Assembly: GCF_900207585.1 (NCBI RefSeq) | Contig: NZ_OAOP01000010.1 | Location: forward strand, 124,001 to 188,000 | DNA from: Bacillus oleivorans | GTDB lineage: Bacteria; Bacillota; Bacilli; Bacillales; JC228 | Length of the DNA: 64,000 nucleotides | Reading direction: 5' to 3' | In this document: in pieces, positions 8,654-17,029 of the stretch | Position numbering within the stretch: position 1 is the first letter of the stretch | Layout of the letters: every line of letters starts with the position of its first letter | The notes under the pieces: model-generated | Database searches by the model: none | The model's input: only the letters and a program-made list of their open reading frames with translations | Told to the model about the DNA's origin: nothing | Program-made: the position numbers and the translations under genes

Positions 8654-8854
8654 TTAAGCTTTTTGAACGTTAGCAGCTTGTGGTCCACGAGCTCCTTGTT
8701 CAACTTCGAAAGTAACTTCTTGACCTTCTTCAAGCGTTTTGAAACCTTCGCCTTGGATAGCTGAAAAGTGAACGAATACGTCGTCTCCGCCATCGCGTTC
8801 GATGAATCCGAAACCTTTTTCTGCATTAAACCATTTTACTTTACCTTTTTCCAT
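8654..8854 (-). CDS. Cold-shock protein (CspB/CspD family)
   Basis: A 66-residue single OB-fold RNA chaperone: [19 protein letters not shown] with the RNP1 motif KGFGFIE and RNP2 DVFVHF, ending in [11 protein letters not shown], exactly the Bacillus Csp pattern. It binds single-stranded RNA/DNA and prevents secondary structure at low temperature. ATG 8854 follows AAGGAGGCAACAACG; the open frame extends ten codons further upstream but the family starts here. A leader of unknown length precedes it. Bacillus has several csp paralogues, so no letter is given. Confidence 0.96.
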   Translation of the reverse strand: MEKGKVKWFNAEKGFGFIERDGGDDVFVHFSAIQGEGFKTLEEGQEVTFEVEQGARGPQAANVQKA

Positions 8855-9100
8855 CGTTGTTGCCTCCTTGTGTGTCTGCCACACATTGTATTACTATTCT
8901 TGCTCTAAATAATATCCAGGCGAAAAGCTTTGACGCATTTTTCCTTTATATCCCGAACAAAAATAATTCATAATTAGAATATCAGAAAAAAGAAGAGAAA
9001 GCAAGGGGCATTGCCAAGGGCGTACGGATTGTAACGCTTTTTAGTAAGATATCACCAATTTATAAAGAGATGAGCCCATTTAAGCCCATCTCAATCAAAA

Positions 9101-9463
9101 TTACCCATAGTAAGGGTATCCATACGGGTAAGCATAATATGGATAAGGGAAGAAGAAAGGAAAAACAAAAACAATACGTGGGAACCGGCGTCTGCGAAAA
9201 CGACGGAATCTTCTTCTGCCATAAGGTCCAAAACCGCGGGTTCCAGTCATTCCTTCTACTTCGGCTTCATCCACTTCTTCTGGTACCAGCATGGTTATCC
9301 CTTCATCATCATAATCTTCAAGAATTCCTTCCATTTGTGTCCCATCTGACATTTGCCCTATTACATGGAAATTTCTATATTTCCTGCAAACGTCTTCAAT
9401 ATTTCGAAGATCTTCTTGATAAACTGGCTGTTGTGGTTGCATACCATAATATTGATTGTACAT
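9101..9463 (-). CDS. Sm-like domain protein with Arg-rich and Tyr/Pro-rich tail
   Basis: 120 residues from ATG 9463 (GGAGGG seven bases upstream; the earlier ATG 9469 is too close to it). A Tyr/Gln/Pro-rich start (MYNQYYGMQPQQPVYQ) is followed by a small beta-rich stretch FHVIGQMSDGTQMEGILEDY that looks like an Sm-type barrel, then an Arg/Phe block (RRRFRRFRRRRFPR) and a Phe/Tyr/Pro tail ending YPYGYPYYG. Aromatic low-complexity tails of this sort are common in spore coat proteins. A shorter protein of similar design is at 29869. No function is known to me. Confidence 0.7.
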   Translation of the reverse strand: MYNQYYGMQPQQPVYQEDLRNIEDVCRKYRNFHVIGQMSDGTQMEGILEDYDDEGITMLVPEEVDEAEVEGMTGTRGFGPYGRRRFRRFRRRRFPRIVFVFPFFFPYPYYAYPYGYPYYG

Positions 9464-9677
9464 GAACATCCCTCCTCTGCAATCATAGGGTATTCATCAT
9501 ACAAGCCGATTGTATCTTGTCTGCAGTCATGAAATGGCAATTAATAGGCATTATTTCCGGTATGTACAGTAAAGAAAAGCGCCTATCTTTTAAATATCAG
9601 ACTTGTTCATGTAAGTATCTTTAAAATTAAATGGCCTGACCCCAGAATAGCGGAAGTAGGATCAGACCAATTAGAAC

Positions 9678-9797
9678 CTATTCTTCGTCGTTGATTTCTC
9701 CATCACCAATTTCATCTTCGCCAGGTTCATCATCACAACCAACGACAGAAGTGGCTAAGATTAAGGAAAGGAAAATAACAAAAATCTTTTTCCACAT
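9678..9797 (-). CDS. Tiny acidic lipoprotein
   Basis: 39 residues, too short for usual gene callers. MWKKIFVIFLSLILATSVVGC is a full lipoprotein signal (two lysines, hydrophobic core, VVGC lipobox), and the 19 residues after it are almost all Asp, Glu, Gly and Asn. GGGGATA stands about eight bases before ATG 9797. It would sit as a negatively charged peptide on the outer membrane face. No family recognised; similar tiny acidic lipoproteins occur in other Bacillus genomes in my general impression. Confidence 0.6.
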   Translation of the reverse strand: MWKKIFVIFLSLILATSVVGCDDEPGEDEIGDGEINDEE

Positions 9798-10040
9798 TAG
9801 AAGTATCCCCTTTCATCATATATTGGGTAGTATTTTATAAATTTCCGCAAAGTGGATACTTTTATTCACTAAACAGGAAGAGTACATAAGTTAAGAAAGC
9901 AAATAAACGGATTTTAAATTTAAGCAAGGAGTCTCCATCAAAACTTTCTGTATTCAATTCGATATCGAAACTTTTATTCATACATAAACTAGGCTATTAT
10001 TAAATTAGAAAAATTAACCAAGTTTTGAAAAGAGGCCAAC
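9798..10040. other. Intergenic stretch, nothing recognised
   Basis: AT-rich region between the tiny lipoprotein and the HXXEE gene. I see no open frame with a ribosome binding site, no hairpin with a T run and no repeat. Confidence 0.5.
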
Positions 10041-10568
10041 ATGCAAAATGATGTATTTGTCCTATTAATTTGGCTATTTCCGATTATATTTGCCATTCAC
10101 GATTTCGAGGAAATTGTAGTAGTTGAGAAATGGGTGGCGAAAAATAAAGCCGTTATATTGGCTAAGCTGCCAAAGCGAGCAGGGCAGTTTTTTGAACATA
10201 ACTTTGCGAAGAAAACGCACCAATTCTTAATGATTGTTTTCTTTGAGTTTGTCCTGATATCGATTGCCACTATTTTGGTTCATATTTTTGGATTTAACGG
10301 AATTTCAAAATGGTTTTATTTGAGCTTATTTTCGGTTATGTTTTTTCACGCTTTCACCCATATTGGGCAGGCATTATTTTTAAAAAGATATGTGATAGGA
10401 TTAATCACGTCTATTTTTCTATTAATTCCTTATGGCCTTTACTTTTACTTTGTTTTTATAAATGAAGGATTGATGCGATTCTTAGATATAGGAATCAGCC
10501 TTGTCTTAGGAGTAGGGTTGTTTGCCTTGTTTTTTCCTCAATTGCATCAAAGGGTTTCAAAGTTATGA
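10041..10568 (+). CDS. HXXEE-domain membrane protein
   Basis: 175 residues with about five membrane segments. The family signature H-x-x-E-E is present as IHDFEE at residues 19-24, with later conserved histidines in MFFHAFTHIGQAL, so a metal-binding membrane enzyme is conceivable, but no activity is established for the family. ATG 10041 follows AAAAGAGG. Stands alone; the next gene converges on it. Confidence 0.8.
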   Translation: MQNDVFVLLIWLFPIIFAIHDFEEIVVVEKWVAKNKAVILAKLPKRAGQFFEHNFAKKTHQFLMIVFFEFVLISIATILVHIFGFNGISKWFYLSLFSVMFFHAFTHIGQALFLKRYVIGLITSIFLLIPYGLYFYFVFINEGLMRFLDIGISLVLGVGLFALFFPQLHQRVSKL

Positions 10569-10621
10569 ACATGAAGAAGTGCCCCAACTAATCCAAATCG
10601 TTGAAGCACTTGGAACACTTT

Positions 10622-11386
10622 TTAATCAGCAGTCTTTTGATTTTCCGACTTCTTTTGCTTTTGTTTCATCATGACGAGAGTTAATGGCTGATCAGAACCT
10701 GTTAACAGTTTATAGAAATAGGAAGAAGTCAGATTATAGCTATTCTCTATTTTATCAGCCAGATGGTTTGCCTGTTCAAAAAGTATAGAACGGAGATTGT
10801 TAATCTGTCTGAATGTTTTCTCAAGCAAAGCCTCTTGATTATCGAGCTGATTAATCACACGATTTTGGTTTTCATCTTGTTTAACCATTTGCTCAGTCAT
10901 TTGTTTATTAAGCTCAACTAAATCGTGAATGTCTGATTGGATCAGCTGATTGGCTGCTTTATAAGAGTCCAGCTGATTAACAATTTCATGATTCGATTCG
11001 TTAATGATGTTAAGCTGTTCCATTACCTTTTGATTCACTTTTTGTTCATTTTCCATCATCTTTTGGAGCTCGAGATTGTCGTTATTTAATGTATTTATCC
11101 ACTCTCTTGCCTGAGCTTGGAATTTTTCATGCTTCAAATCGCTTTCCTTTAACTCATGTAATTGTCCAGATAGTTCATTCCACTGTTTAGCTTGAGTTTT
11201 GGATTGTTTTTGATAAAGTTCACCAAGTTCTTGGATCGAGATTGCTAGATTTTCATTTATTTTCATTTGTTGATTTACCATCTCAGAAAAATAATCTATT
11301 TTTAAGTACCCTTGATTCGGTTCATCAATTTCCCCTCGATGCTTGAAAACATCCGGATGCTTACCGTTATTGATAAATAAGCCCAT
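10622..11386 (-). CDS. Long coiled-coil protein, unknown
   Basis: 254 residues from ATG 11386 (AAAGGGAG eight bases upstream). After a short start (MGLFINNGKHPDVFKHRGE) nearly the whole chain is heptad-like and rich in Gln, Asn, Glu and Leu (about residues 30-215), so it should form a long rod, probably a dimer. No signal peptide or membrane segment, hence cytoplasmic or spore-associated. The N-terminal block with HPDVFK is shared, as far as I recall, with other Bacillaceae proteins of unknown role. It converges with the HXXEE gene. Confidence 0.7.
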   Translation of the reverse strand: MGLFINNGKHPDVFKHRGEIDEPNQGYLKIDYFSEMVNQQMKINENLAISIQELGELYQKQSKTQAKQWNELSGQLHELKESDLKHEKFQAQAREWINTLNNDNLELQKMMENEQKVNQKVMEQLNIINESNHEIVNQLDSYKAANQLIQSDIHDLVELNKQMTEQMVKQDENQNRVINQLDNQEALLEKTFRQINNLRSILFEQANHLADKIENSYNLTSSYFYKLLTGSDQPLTLVMMKQKQKKSENQKTAD

Positions 11387-11518
11387 CTGGTTCACTCCCT
11401 TTGCCTATTTTGCTGCAATATCATATGCGTGATACAAGCTGTGGGGGACAAATGCGGATGAGATTGAAATGATGCAGCAATATAATGGTTTAATAAAACT
11501 AAAGAGAGGATGGTTTTA

Positions 11519-12319
11519 TTGAAGAGCTTTTTACCTCTTTTTATTCTCCTCTGTTTGATAGCAGGATGCAGCTCCCAAATTTTGACCACTGAATCAAGCT
11601 CCACTTTGGAACAGCAAACACCGCTGAAATCAGTTGAAGACTTCGTTAAGAAATCCGCTTATATTGTTGAAGCAGAATATGAAGATAAAAGTCTATTTAG
11701 TGGAGACAGTCAGTTTGAATATAAATTTTCTGTAAAAAATCAGTATAAAGGAGAAATAACGGATGATTATTTTTATACACTGGGGTATGAAAATGAATTC
11801 GTCCCTGAAACAAGTTATATATTGTTTTTAGAGAGCTATGAGAGTTCTTTATATCCCCATATCCTGTATATCAATCAAGTCCAAGGGTATAACCTCACAT
11901 TAGGTGAGAGTTTAGATCAGGCGCCTATTTTTAGAGGGCTTTCCCCAGAAGAGATTAAAGAACTCATTGAAAATTCAAGTCCATTATCCTTTCACGGGAC
12001 TGAACCGAAAATTCCTGATTATGCAGAAAGTCCAAAGGCATTAATAGAAAATTCGGATGTCATTGTGATGCTCGAGATTGTTTCAGAAGAGCCGCACAAT
12101 AAGTATGTAAGCTATGCAAGGGCAAAGAGATTACAATCCTATAAAGGGAAGTTAGACAAAGGGCCGTATCTACTGCCAAGTTCAATAGAGGCCGGCCAAA
12201 AAGTAATTGCATTTTTTAATAAAAATGGAGACCAATTCAATTTATCTACCCGTAAAGACAGTGTTTATTTTGAAAATGCAGCGGGATGGGATGAAATCCT
12301 GAGTCTCTTAAACAATTGA
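11519..12319 (+). CDS. Lipoprotein, unknown
   Basis: About 266 residues. KSFLPLFILLCLIAGC is a classical lipoprotein signal; the mature part contains repeated acidic and aromatic stretches and twice a segment of the kind 'ALIENSDVIVMLEIV', suggesting two related halves (the first around SVEDFVKKSAYIVEAEY). TTG 11519 has GAGAGG at the right distance; ATG 11510 directly abuts that site and is less likely. Family not recognised. Confidence 0.7.
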   Translation: MKSFLPLFILLCLIAGCSSQILTTESSSTLEQQTPLKSVEDFVKKSAYIVEAEYEDKSLFSGDSQFEYKFSVKNQYKGEITDDYFYTLGYENEFVPETSYILFLESYESSLYPHILYINQVQGYNLTLGESLDQAPIFRGLSPEEIKELIENSSPLSFHGTEPKIPDYAESPKALIENSDVIVMLEIVSEEPHNKYVSYARAKRLQSYKGKLDKGPYLLPSSIEAGQKVIAFFNKNGDQFNLSTRKDSVYFENAAGWDEILSLLNN

Positions 12320-12345
12320 TCTCTTTACTTTAATGGAGGACACTT

Positions 12346-12888
12346 ATGATCTTATTTCAAAAAGAAAATCTATTAGTACGAATTCTTAAAACAGAAGACA
12401 ATATGTTTTTAGCAAAATGGCTCTCAGATCCGCAAGTACTTCAATTCTATGAGGGCCGCGACAATCCTTTTACTTTAGAAGAGATTAATGAGAAATTTTA
12501 CAATCGAGAAGATGAAGTAATGAAATGTATCGTTGAATATGAAGAGAAAGAAATTGGCTATATTCAGTTTTATCCAGTCGAGGCCGAAGAGAGACTAAAG
12601 TATGGGTACAGTGATAATCAGGAAGTCATTTATGGGACTGACCAATTTATTGGTGAGACTGATTTTTGGAATAAGGGAATCGGAACAAGATTAGTGCAGG
12701 CTATGATCGAGTATTTAGTTAAAGAGAAACGGGCCAGCAAGGTGGTTATGGATCCGCAAACATGGAATGAGAGAGCTATCGCTGTCTATGAAAAATGCGG
12801 GATGAGAAAAGTAAAACTTCTACCCAAAAACGAATGGCATGAAGGGGAGTATCGTGATTGCTGGTTGATGGAATACCATCCCGTTTGA
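12346..12888 (+). CDS. GNAT acetyltransferase, AAC(6')-like
   Basis: 180 residues with the layout of aminoglycoside 6'-N-acetyltransferases of the AAC(6')-Ie/Ib type: LAKWLSDPQVLQFYEGRDNPFT at the start, GYIQFYPVE in the middle, the acetyl-CoA loop FWNKGIGTRLVQAM and VVMDPQTWNERAIAVYEKCGMRK. Such chromosomal relatives in Bacillus often have no proven resistance role and may use other amines. GGAGG precedes ATG by about seven bases. It follows the lipoprotein gene by 26 bases. Confidence 0.8.
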   Translation: MILFQKENLLVRILKTEDNMFLAKWLSDPQVLQFYEGRDNPFTLEEINEKFYNREDEVMKCIVEYEEKEIGYIQFYPVEAEERLKYGYSDNQEVIYGTDQFIGETDFWNKGIGTRLVQAMIEYLVKEKRASKVVMDPQTWNERAIAVYEKCGMRKVKLLPKNEWHEGEYRDCWLMEYHPV

Positions 12889-12934
12889 TACAACATTAGC
12901 GATTTACAGAGTCGAAGAGGAAAGGACGAATAAA

Positions 12935-13082
12935 GTGAGAACAAAAGAAGTGATAGATGAATTTGAATCGCTGGTCAGGACAACCGCATTCGTTATATAC
13001 CTATATTTATGATTTTATTTGGCATGACAATCACCATCAGAAGCAAATCGAGGAGTATATATCAAAAACGAATAGTCTTTAA
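12935..13082 (+). pseudogene. Remnant of a small gene (frameshifted)
   Basis: GTG 12935 with GAGGAAAGG upstream opens VRTKEVIDEFESLVRTTAFV and stops at once, while another frame supplies DFIWHDNHHQKQIEEYISK and a stop at 13080. Joined by a frameshift or small deletion they look like the two ends of one decayed protein. The original function is not recognisable. Confidence 0.4.
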
Positions 13083-13110
13083 TACTGGTATTTAAATAGG
13101 GGGAAAAATT

Positions 13111-13827
13111 ATGTCTAAAAATGAATCAATCCAAACCATAGATGATGTCTTGAACATGTTAGACCATCTTATTAAAGAAAATTCTCGGTTTGAATGGGAT
13201 GCTTTTTATACAAATCGTGAAAAAAACATTCCCTTTTTTGCGAATAAGCCTGATGAGAATTTAGTTGAATACTTTGATAGTGGGCAGCTGACAATTGGGA
13301 ATGTATTAGAACTAGGGTGTGGTCCCGGTCGTAATGCTATTTATTTGGCTGAGAAAGGCTGCAAAGTGGATGCGCTTGATTTATCAGAAGAGGCTATTCA
13401 ATGGGGAAATGAACGGGCAAAAGAAAAAGCAGTCAACGTGAATTTTATCTTAAAAAATATATTTGAGATGGAGATCGGGGAAAATTCGTATGATCTTGTC
13501 TATGATTCAGGCTGCTTCCATCATATTGCACCACATAGAAGAATCAGTTATTTGCAGCTATTACATAAAGCCATTGCACCAGGAGGTTATTTTGCGTTAA
13601 CGTGTTTTATAGAAAATGGAGAATTCGGAGGGTCGACTATTTCAGACTGGGATGTGTATCGACATTTTAGCTTGCATGGCGGGCTTGGATTTACGGAGGA
13701 TAAATTAAGAAATATATTCAAGGATTTTGAAGTGATTGAGATTCGCAGAATGAAAGATGTTGAACACTCAGCTTCTGTTTTCGGGACAAGTGGTTTATTA
13801 GCTGCTTTATTTCATAAAAAGTTATGA
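13111..13827 (+). CDS. Class I SAM-dependent methyltransferase
   Basis: 238 residues. SAM motif I is VLELGCGPGRNAIYLAEKG (about residues 68-86), followed by the acidic motif II DALDLSEEAI, motif 'YDLVYDSGCFHHI' and 'APGGYFALTCF'. The pattern resembles TehB/thiopurine-type small-molecule methyltransferases, with a Trp-rich N-terminal cap (FEWDAFYTNREKNIPFF). The acceptor is unknown. RBS AGGGGG before ATG. Intact, unlike the methyltransferase at 6401. Confidence 0.85.
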   Translation: MSKNESIQTIDDVLNMLDHLIKENSRFEWDAFYTNREKNIPFFANKPDENLVEYFDSGQLTIGNVLELGCGPGRNAIYLAEKGCKVDALDLSEEAIQWGNERAKEKAVNVNFILKNIFEMEIGENSYDLVYDSGCFHHIAPHRRISYLQLLHKAIAPGGYFALTCFIENGEFGGSTISDWDVYRHFSLHGGLGFTEDKLRNIFKDFEVIEIRRMKDVEHSASVFGTSGLLAALFHKKL

Positions 13828-13835
13828 TATTAAGA

Positions 13836-13876
13836 AAATACCTTAGTCTAATAGTAATTATTAGACTAAGGTAGAA
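13836..13876 (-). terminator. Terminator between methyltransferase and poly-Asp protein
   Basis: Perfect 13-base palindromic stem (CCTTAGTCTAATA / TATTAGACTAAGG, five-base loop); the T-rich side faces the leftward gene. Confidence 0.8.
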
Positions 13877-13910
13877 ATATTACAAGTAAGGAGTATGCAA
13901 TTAAAAAAGC

Positions 13911-14360
13911 TTAATCATCATCGTCATCATCATCATCATCGACTTTAATAAAGTCTTCATGACGGAAGAACATTGAAGGGTCGTGGAATCTAAATTGTGC
14001 GTCTGTTCCTACAACACTTACTTCAACTTTTTCGGCTTTAAGATCTATATCTCCACTAATTGTTACTCTGTAAATATTTCCTGCTGTTACAGTAACAAAC
14101 ACATCACGGCATCTATCACTATTAATAAGGACAATTTCATTACAAATCAAAGTTTCTACTGTTTCAGCACTTGTTGCACATCTTGCACCAGGAGGAATTA
14201 CTGGAGCGTTGGGACCAGGACATTCGTGAACTTCCACTCTGACTTCTTGGGTTTCATTGGTTGGGTTCTTTAAAACGATAATTAAAAAGTTTGGAGCAAC
14301 ACCAGGTGCTCCAAGAATATTGGCTGGTGCACGAAAGGGTCCAGTAGTAATTTCAGCCAT
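13911..14360 (-). CDS. Secreted-type/spore-surface protein with poly-aspartate tail
   Basis: 149 residues from ATG 14360, with AAAGGAGG seven bases upstream (the longer frame adds nine residues without a site). The start AEITTGPFRAPANILGAPG and the following beta-rich body with paired cysteines (HECPGPN, GARCATS, LICNEIV, DRCRDVF) resemble small exosporium or spore-surface proteins of Bacillus; there is no signal peptide, consistent with mother-cell assembly. The last nine residues are all Asp, encoded by a GAT/GAC trinucleotide tract that could vary in length by slippage. Function not known. Confidence 0.65.
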   Translation of the reverse strand: MAEITTGPFRAPANILGAPGVAPNFLIIVLKNPTNETQEVRVEVHECPGPNAPVIPPGARCATSAETVETLICNEIVLINSDRCRDVFVTVTAGNIYRVTISGDIDLKAEKVEVSVVGTDAQFRFHDPSMFFRHEDFIKVDDDDDDDDD

Positions 14361-14489
14361 ATCCTTACCTCCTTTCTCGATATACAATAATATATGATTC
14401 TATATTTAAACGGAGTGGACAAAGTTATTGAATTGAGTACACATTTTTGCTCTTTTGAATACTTCTTAATACGTAAAAAGGTGATTTTA

Positions 14490-15011
14490 TTGACTAGTAT
14501 AAAGCCAAAAAGAATTCATATCATCGGTTCAGTTGGAAGCGGAAAAACAACGCTTGCCCGGCAGTTATCAAAGAGTCTGCAAATTCCTTTTTATGAACTG
14601 GATAATATCGTTTGGACTCGATCTAAACAGGGTGATATTCGAAACAGGCCGGACGTACGGGATCAAAAGCTTGCAGCTATCGTTCAGGGAAACGAATGGA
14701 TAATAGAAGGGGTTCATCATACATGGGTTCAGGACAGCTTTAAGAAGGCTGATCTAATCATATTTCTTGATACATCGTTTTCAAAAAGGAAGTATAGAAT
14801 TATTAAAAGATTCATTTTGCAGAAACTAAAAATGGAAAAGTCGAACTATAAGCCTTCCATAAAAATTTTTATTAAAATGTTTGAATGGAACCGCCATTTT
14901 GAACATATAAGCAAGCACGAAATTTTACATATATTAGAAGTCTATCAGGAAAAATTAAAGATAATAAAAGAGCCTATTGAACTTCTTACATATATTGATA
15001 TGACTAGATAA
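14490..15011 (+). CDS. P-loop kinase-like ATPase (adenylate-kinase/'topology modulation' type)
   Basis: 173 residues from TTG 14490 (AAGGTGA upstream); the open frame extends 32 codons further but without a site and that part is not protein-like. Walker A is GSVGSGKTTLA at the start, followed by FYELDNIVW and IIEGVHHTW, the arrangement of the FlaR-like 'DNA topology modulation protein' family, in truth small nucleotide kinase-fold proteins. LDTSFSKRKYRIIKRF is the lid region. The substrate is unknown. Confidence 0.75.
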   Translation: MTSIKPKRIHIIGSVGSGKTTLARQLSKSLQIPFYELDNIVWTRSKQGDIRNRPDVRDQKLAAIVQGNEWIIEGVHHTWVQDSFKKADLIIFLDTSFSKRKYRIIKRFILQKLKMEKSNYKPSIKIFIKMFEWNRHFEHISKHEILHILEVYQEKLKIIKEPIELLTYIDMTR

Positions 15012-15017
15012 TTCGAC

Positions 15018-15048
15018 AAAAGAGTTTGGTGCATCCAAGCTCTTTTTT
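15018..15048 (+). terminator. Terminator after P-loop ATPase gene
   Basis: GAGTTTGG pairs with CCAAGCTC, followed by six T. Confidence 0.85.
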
Positions 15049-15297
15049 CATTTGACTGAAAGCATAGTACTTGTCATAATATGGATAGAATTTAAATTTT
15101 CTGTAACTTAATCGAAAGTTGGGGATCATGCTTTGCTTTGGCAGATTGTGAAGAAAAAGCAAGTGAGTTATTTGTAAATAGCTACATTTCTTTTAGATCA
15201 ATTCCTATCGTTTTTAACAATTTTTTGATAGCTATTGAAAGAAACCCTTTATCAGTATATTCTTTATGGAGAAGCAGAGATAGAAAGGGGAAACCAA

Positions 15298-15747
15298 ATG
15301 CTTAAAGGGATATTTGTGAATTTGCTCGTCATCATATTACTTGTCTTAACCGGTTGTGCCAGTAAAGCAGTTGACCAGGTTAATAAACAGCAGCAGCCAG
15401 AGCAAGAAACTTCCCCAGATGTTCATGAAGATACGAGTGGACTCAGTGAACTCCCGACTTTTTTAGATGGTCAGCCTGAAAAAGTAATCAATACGTATGC
15501 GGCTGTTTCAAGATTCTTTGACCTTTTAGATCTAATTCCTGCTCAATGCGGAAGCGAAGAAACGGAATCCAGCAGCCTTGATTGCTTTGTATATAAAATA
15601 AATGAAGATGGAAGCGTAATTTGGACGGATAAAGCAACCAAATGTAAGACCTGTGTCGATATTGCATCCAAAGCAATCTATGATTTTACTAGGGGAAAAT
15701 CGGTCGATGAGATAAAGGCTGAAATTAAAAGTACGTATAATAAATAA
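15298..15747 (+). CDS. Small lipoprotein with C-terminal cysteine pair
   Basis: 149 residues from ATG 15298 (GAAAGGGGAAA upstream; the longer frame from 15235 lacks a site). KGIFVNLLVIILLVLTGC is a lipoprotein signal. A Gln/Glu-rich linker is followed by a globular part ending with CGSEETESSSLDC and KCKTCVD, four cysteines that could bind metal or form disulfides. The last part (VDIASKAIYDFTRGKSVDEIKAEI) is a helical hook. PCYCGC-like lipoproteins share such a pattern, but I cannot confirm the family. Confidence 0.65.
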   Translation: MLKGIFVNLLVIILLVLTGCASKAVDQVNKQQQPEQETSPDVHEDTSGLSELPTFLDGQPEKVINTYAAVSRFFDLLDLIPAQCGSEETESSSLDCFVYKINEDGSVIWTDKATKCKTCVDIASKAIYDFTRGKSVDEIKAEIKSTYNK

Positions 15748-15756
15748 AAGAGATTA

Positions 15757-15796
15757 AGAAACTTTGGCCATAAACGATAGGTCCAAGTTCTTTTAT
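15757..15796 (+). terminator. Terminator after lipoprotein gene
   Basis: AAGAAACTTTGGCC and GGTCCAAGTTCTT form a long stem with a TTTTATTT tail. Confidence 0.8.
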
Positions 15797-15810
15797 TTAA
15801 CAATCTTCTT

Positions 15811-16203
15811 TTATATAACTCTCCTTGCCCCAACTAAAACCTTTTTCCAATAAGGTTCTAAACTGGATACTTCAACTTTCCCGGCTTTCCTGTAAGTATG
15901 AAGAATTTGCCCGTTGCCCAAATATAAAGCCACATGTCCTATTTTTTCTATACCCTTCTTCTTTTTTCTTTTCTTTGTCGTAAAAAATAATAAATCTCCA
16001 CGTTTTACATGATTTAATGGGATTGTTTTACCCGCCTGAAACTGTTGCCGTGAATTTCTTGGCAAACCGATTCCGTTCTTAAAGAAAATGAATTGCACAA
16101 AAGAACTGCAGTCAAAAGTACTGCTTTGAAAAGGCGGAGAATTGAATAAATATGGAGTGTCAAGGTATTTCAATCCTGTTTCTATAATAGATTCTGTCTT
16201 CAT
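15811..16203 (-). CDS. NlpC/P60-family cysteine peptidase, cytoplasmic
   Basis: About 130 residues carrying only the catalytic domain: nucleophile Cys in FDCSSFVQFIF, the R-x-S-R-Q segment, GDLLFF and the catalytic His in HVALYLGNG, then QILHTY. These enzymes cut gamma-D-glutamyl-diamino acid bonds of peptidoglycan peptides. There is no signal peptide or cell-wall-binding domain, so it would work inside the cell on recycled muropeptides or be delivered by lysis. ATG 16203 is chosen over TTG 16212, which lies too close to AAAGGA. Confidence 0.85.
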   Translation of the reverse strand: MKTESIIETGLKYLDTPYLFNSPPFQSSTFDCSSFVQFIFFKNGIGLPRNSRQQFQAGKTIPLNHVKRGDLLFFTTKKRKKKKGIEKIGHVALYLGNGQILHTYRKAGKVEVSSLEPYWKKVLVGARRVI

Positions 16204-16365
16204 GATGTACAATCATCCTTTAGCTTGTATACCTCATCATATACAACCATTCATTTATTGGAGTGGACGAGCGTCAATGAAATTTACATTTTCTAAATTG
16301 GATGTTTTATCCATTTAAGAAAAATAGTATACTTTATGAAACATAGAGCTAAGGAGGATAGAAAG

Positions 16366-16872
16366 ATGAAAATAAGAGATGCCGTAATAGAAGATGCCCC
16401 GCATTTGGTAAATCTGATAAAAGAGGTAGAGGAGTCTAATTTTATGCTATTTGGCCCTGGGGAAAGACAGACAACCGCTGAACAGTTACTACACAGGATC
16501 GAGTCGATGACACAGGATGAGACATCTACTATTATAGTAGGCGAAGCGGATGACCGAACCTTAGCAGGATATCTAATGGCGATTGGGGGAAATCCTACAC
16601 GAGCGCGGCATAAGGTATATCTAGTGGTAGGAGTCTCTGGGAAATTTCGGGGAAAAGGGGTAGGGACGCAATTATTTTTAAGATTAGAAGAATGGTCACG
16701 GACTAAAAATATCCATAGACTTGAGCTAACCGTTCTAACACATAATGAAAGAGCCATATCCCTTTACAAGAAAATGGGATTTGAAATTGAGGGAACGAAG
16801 AGGGATTCTCTATTTATTGATGGAATATATCGTGATGAATATTATATGTCAAAACTTATAAGAGACTATTAG
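16366..16872 (+). CDS. GNAT acetyltransferase
   Basis: 168 residues from ATG 16366, preceded by AAGGAGGATAGAAAG; the frame extends ten codons upstream without support. The acetyl-CoA loop is VSGKFRGKGVGTQLFLRLEEW and the C-terminal NERAISLYKKMGFEIEGTKRDSLFIDGIYRDEYYMSK is the classic end of the PhnO/RimJ-like group that ends with 'DEYYM'. Acceptor unknown; many such proteins acetylate small amines or antibiotics. Confidence 0.85.
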   Translation: MKIRDAVIEDAPHLVNLIKEVEESNFMLFGPGERQTTAEQLLHRIESMTQDETSTIIVGEADDRTLAGYLMAIGGNPTRARHKVYLVVGVSGKFRGKGVGTQLFLRLEEWSRTKNIHRLELTVLTHNERAISLYKKMGFEIEGTKRDSLFIDGIYRDEYYMSKLIRDY

Positions 16873-16892
16873 ACAGATATAAAGTGTCATGC

Positions 16893-16979
16893 AAGTTAGA
16901 GGTTGCAAAAGGGATGGGGCATTTTATTCCTGAGGATTTTCCTGATTTATTCAAGATGCTATTGATTTTTATATATAAA
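16893..16979 (+). pseudogene. C-terminal remnant of an alpha/beta hydrolase
   Basis: A reading frame without start gives KLEVAKGMGHFIPEDFPDLF, which resembles the catalytic-histidine end of alpha/beta hydrolases (GMGHxxP); one frame over it continues DAIDFYI and stops. Only the last 28 or so codons remain. Confidence 0.35.
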
Positions 16980-16980
16980 T

Positions 16981-17029
16981 AAAAAAAGGGAAGTCCACTA
17001 GAATTTATGATGGACCTCCCACTTTTTTA
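16981..17029 (-). terminator. Terminator of uppP
   Basis: GGGAAGTCCA / TGGACCTCCC stem (one mismatch) with T runs on both outer sides; abuts the end of uppP. Confidence 0.85.

Noticed and set aside
8638-8826. Minus-strand frame overlapping the cold-shock gene
   Set aside because: Shadow in another frame of a well-supported csp gene.
11392-11604. 70-codon minus-strand frame between the coiled-coil and lipoprotein genes
   Set aside because: Overlaps the lipoprotein signal sequence on the other strand and has no ribosome binding site.
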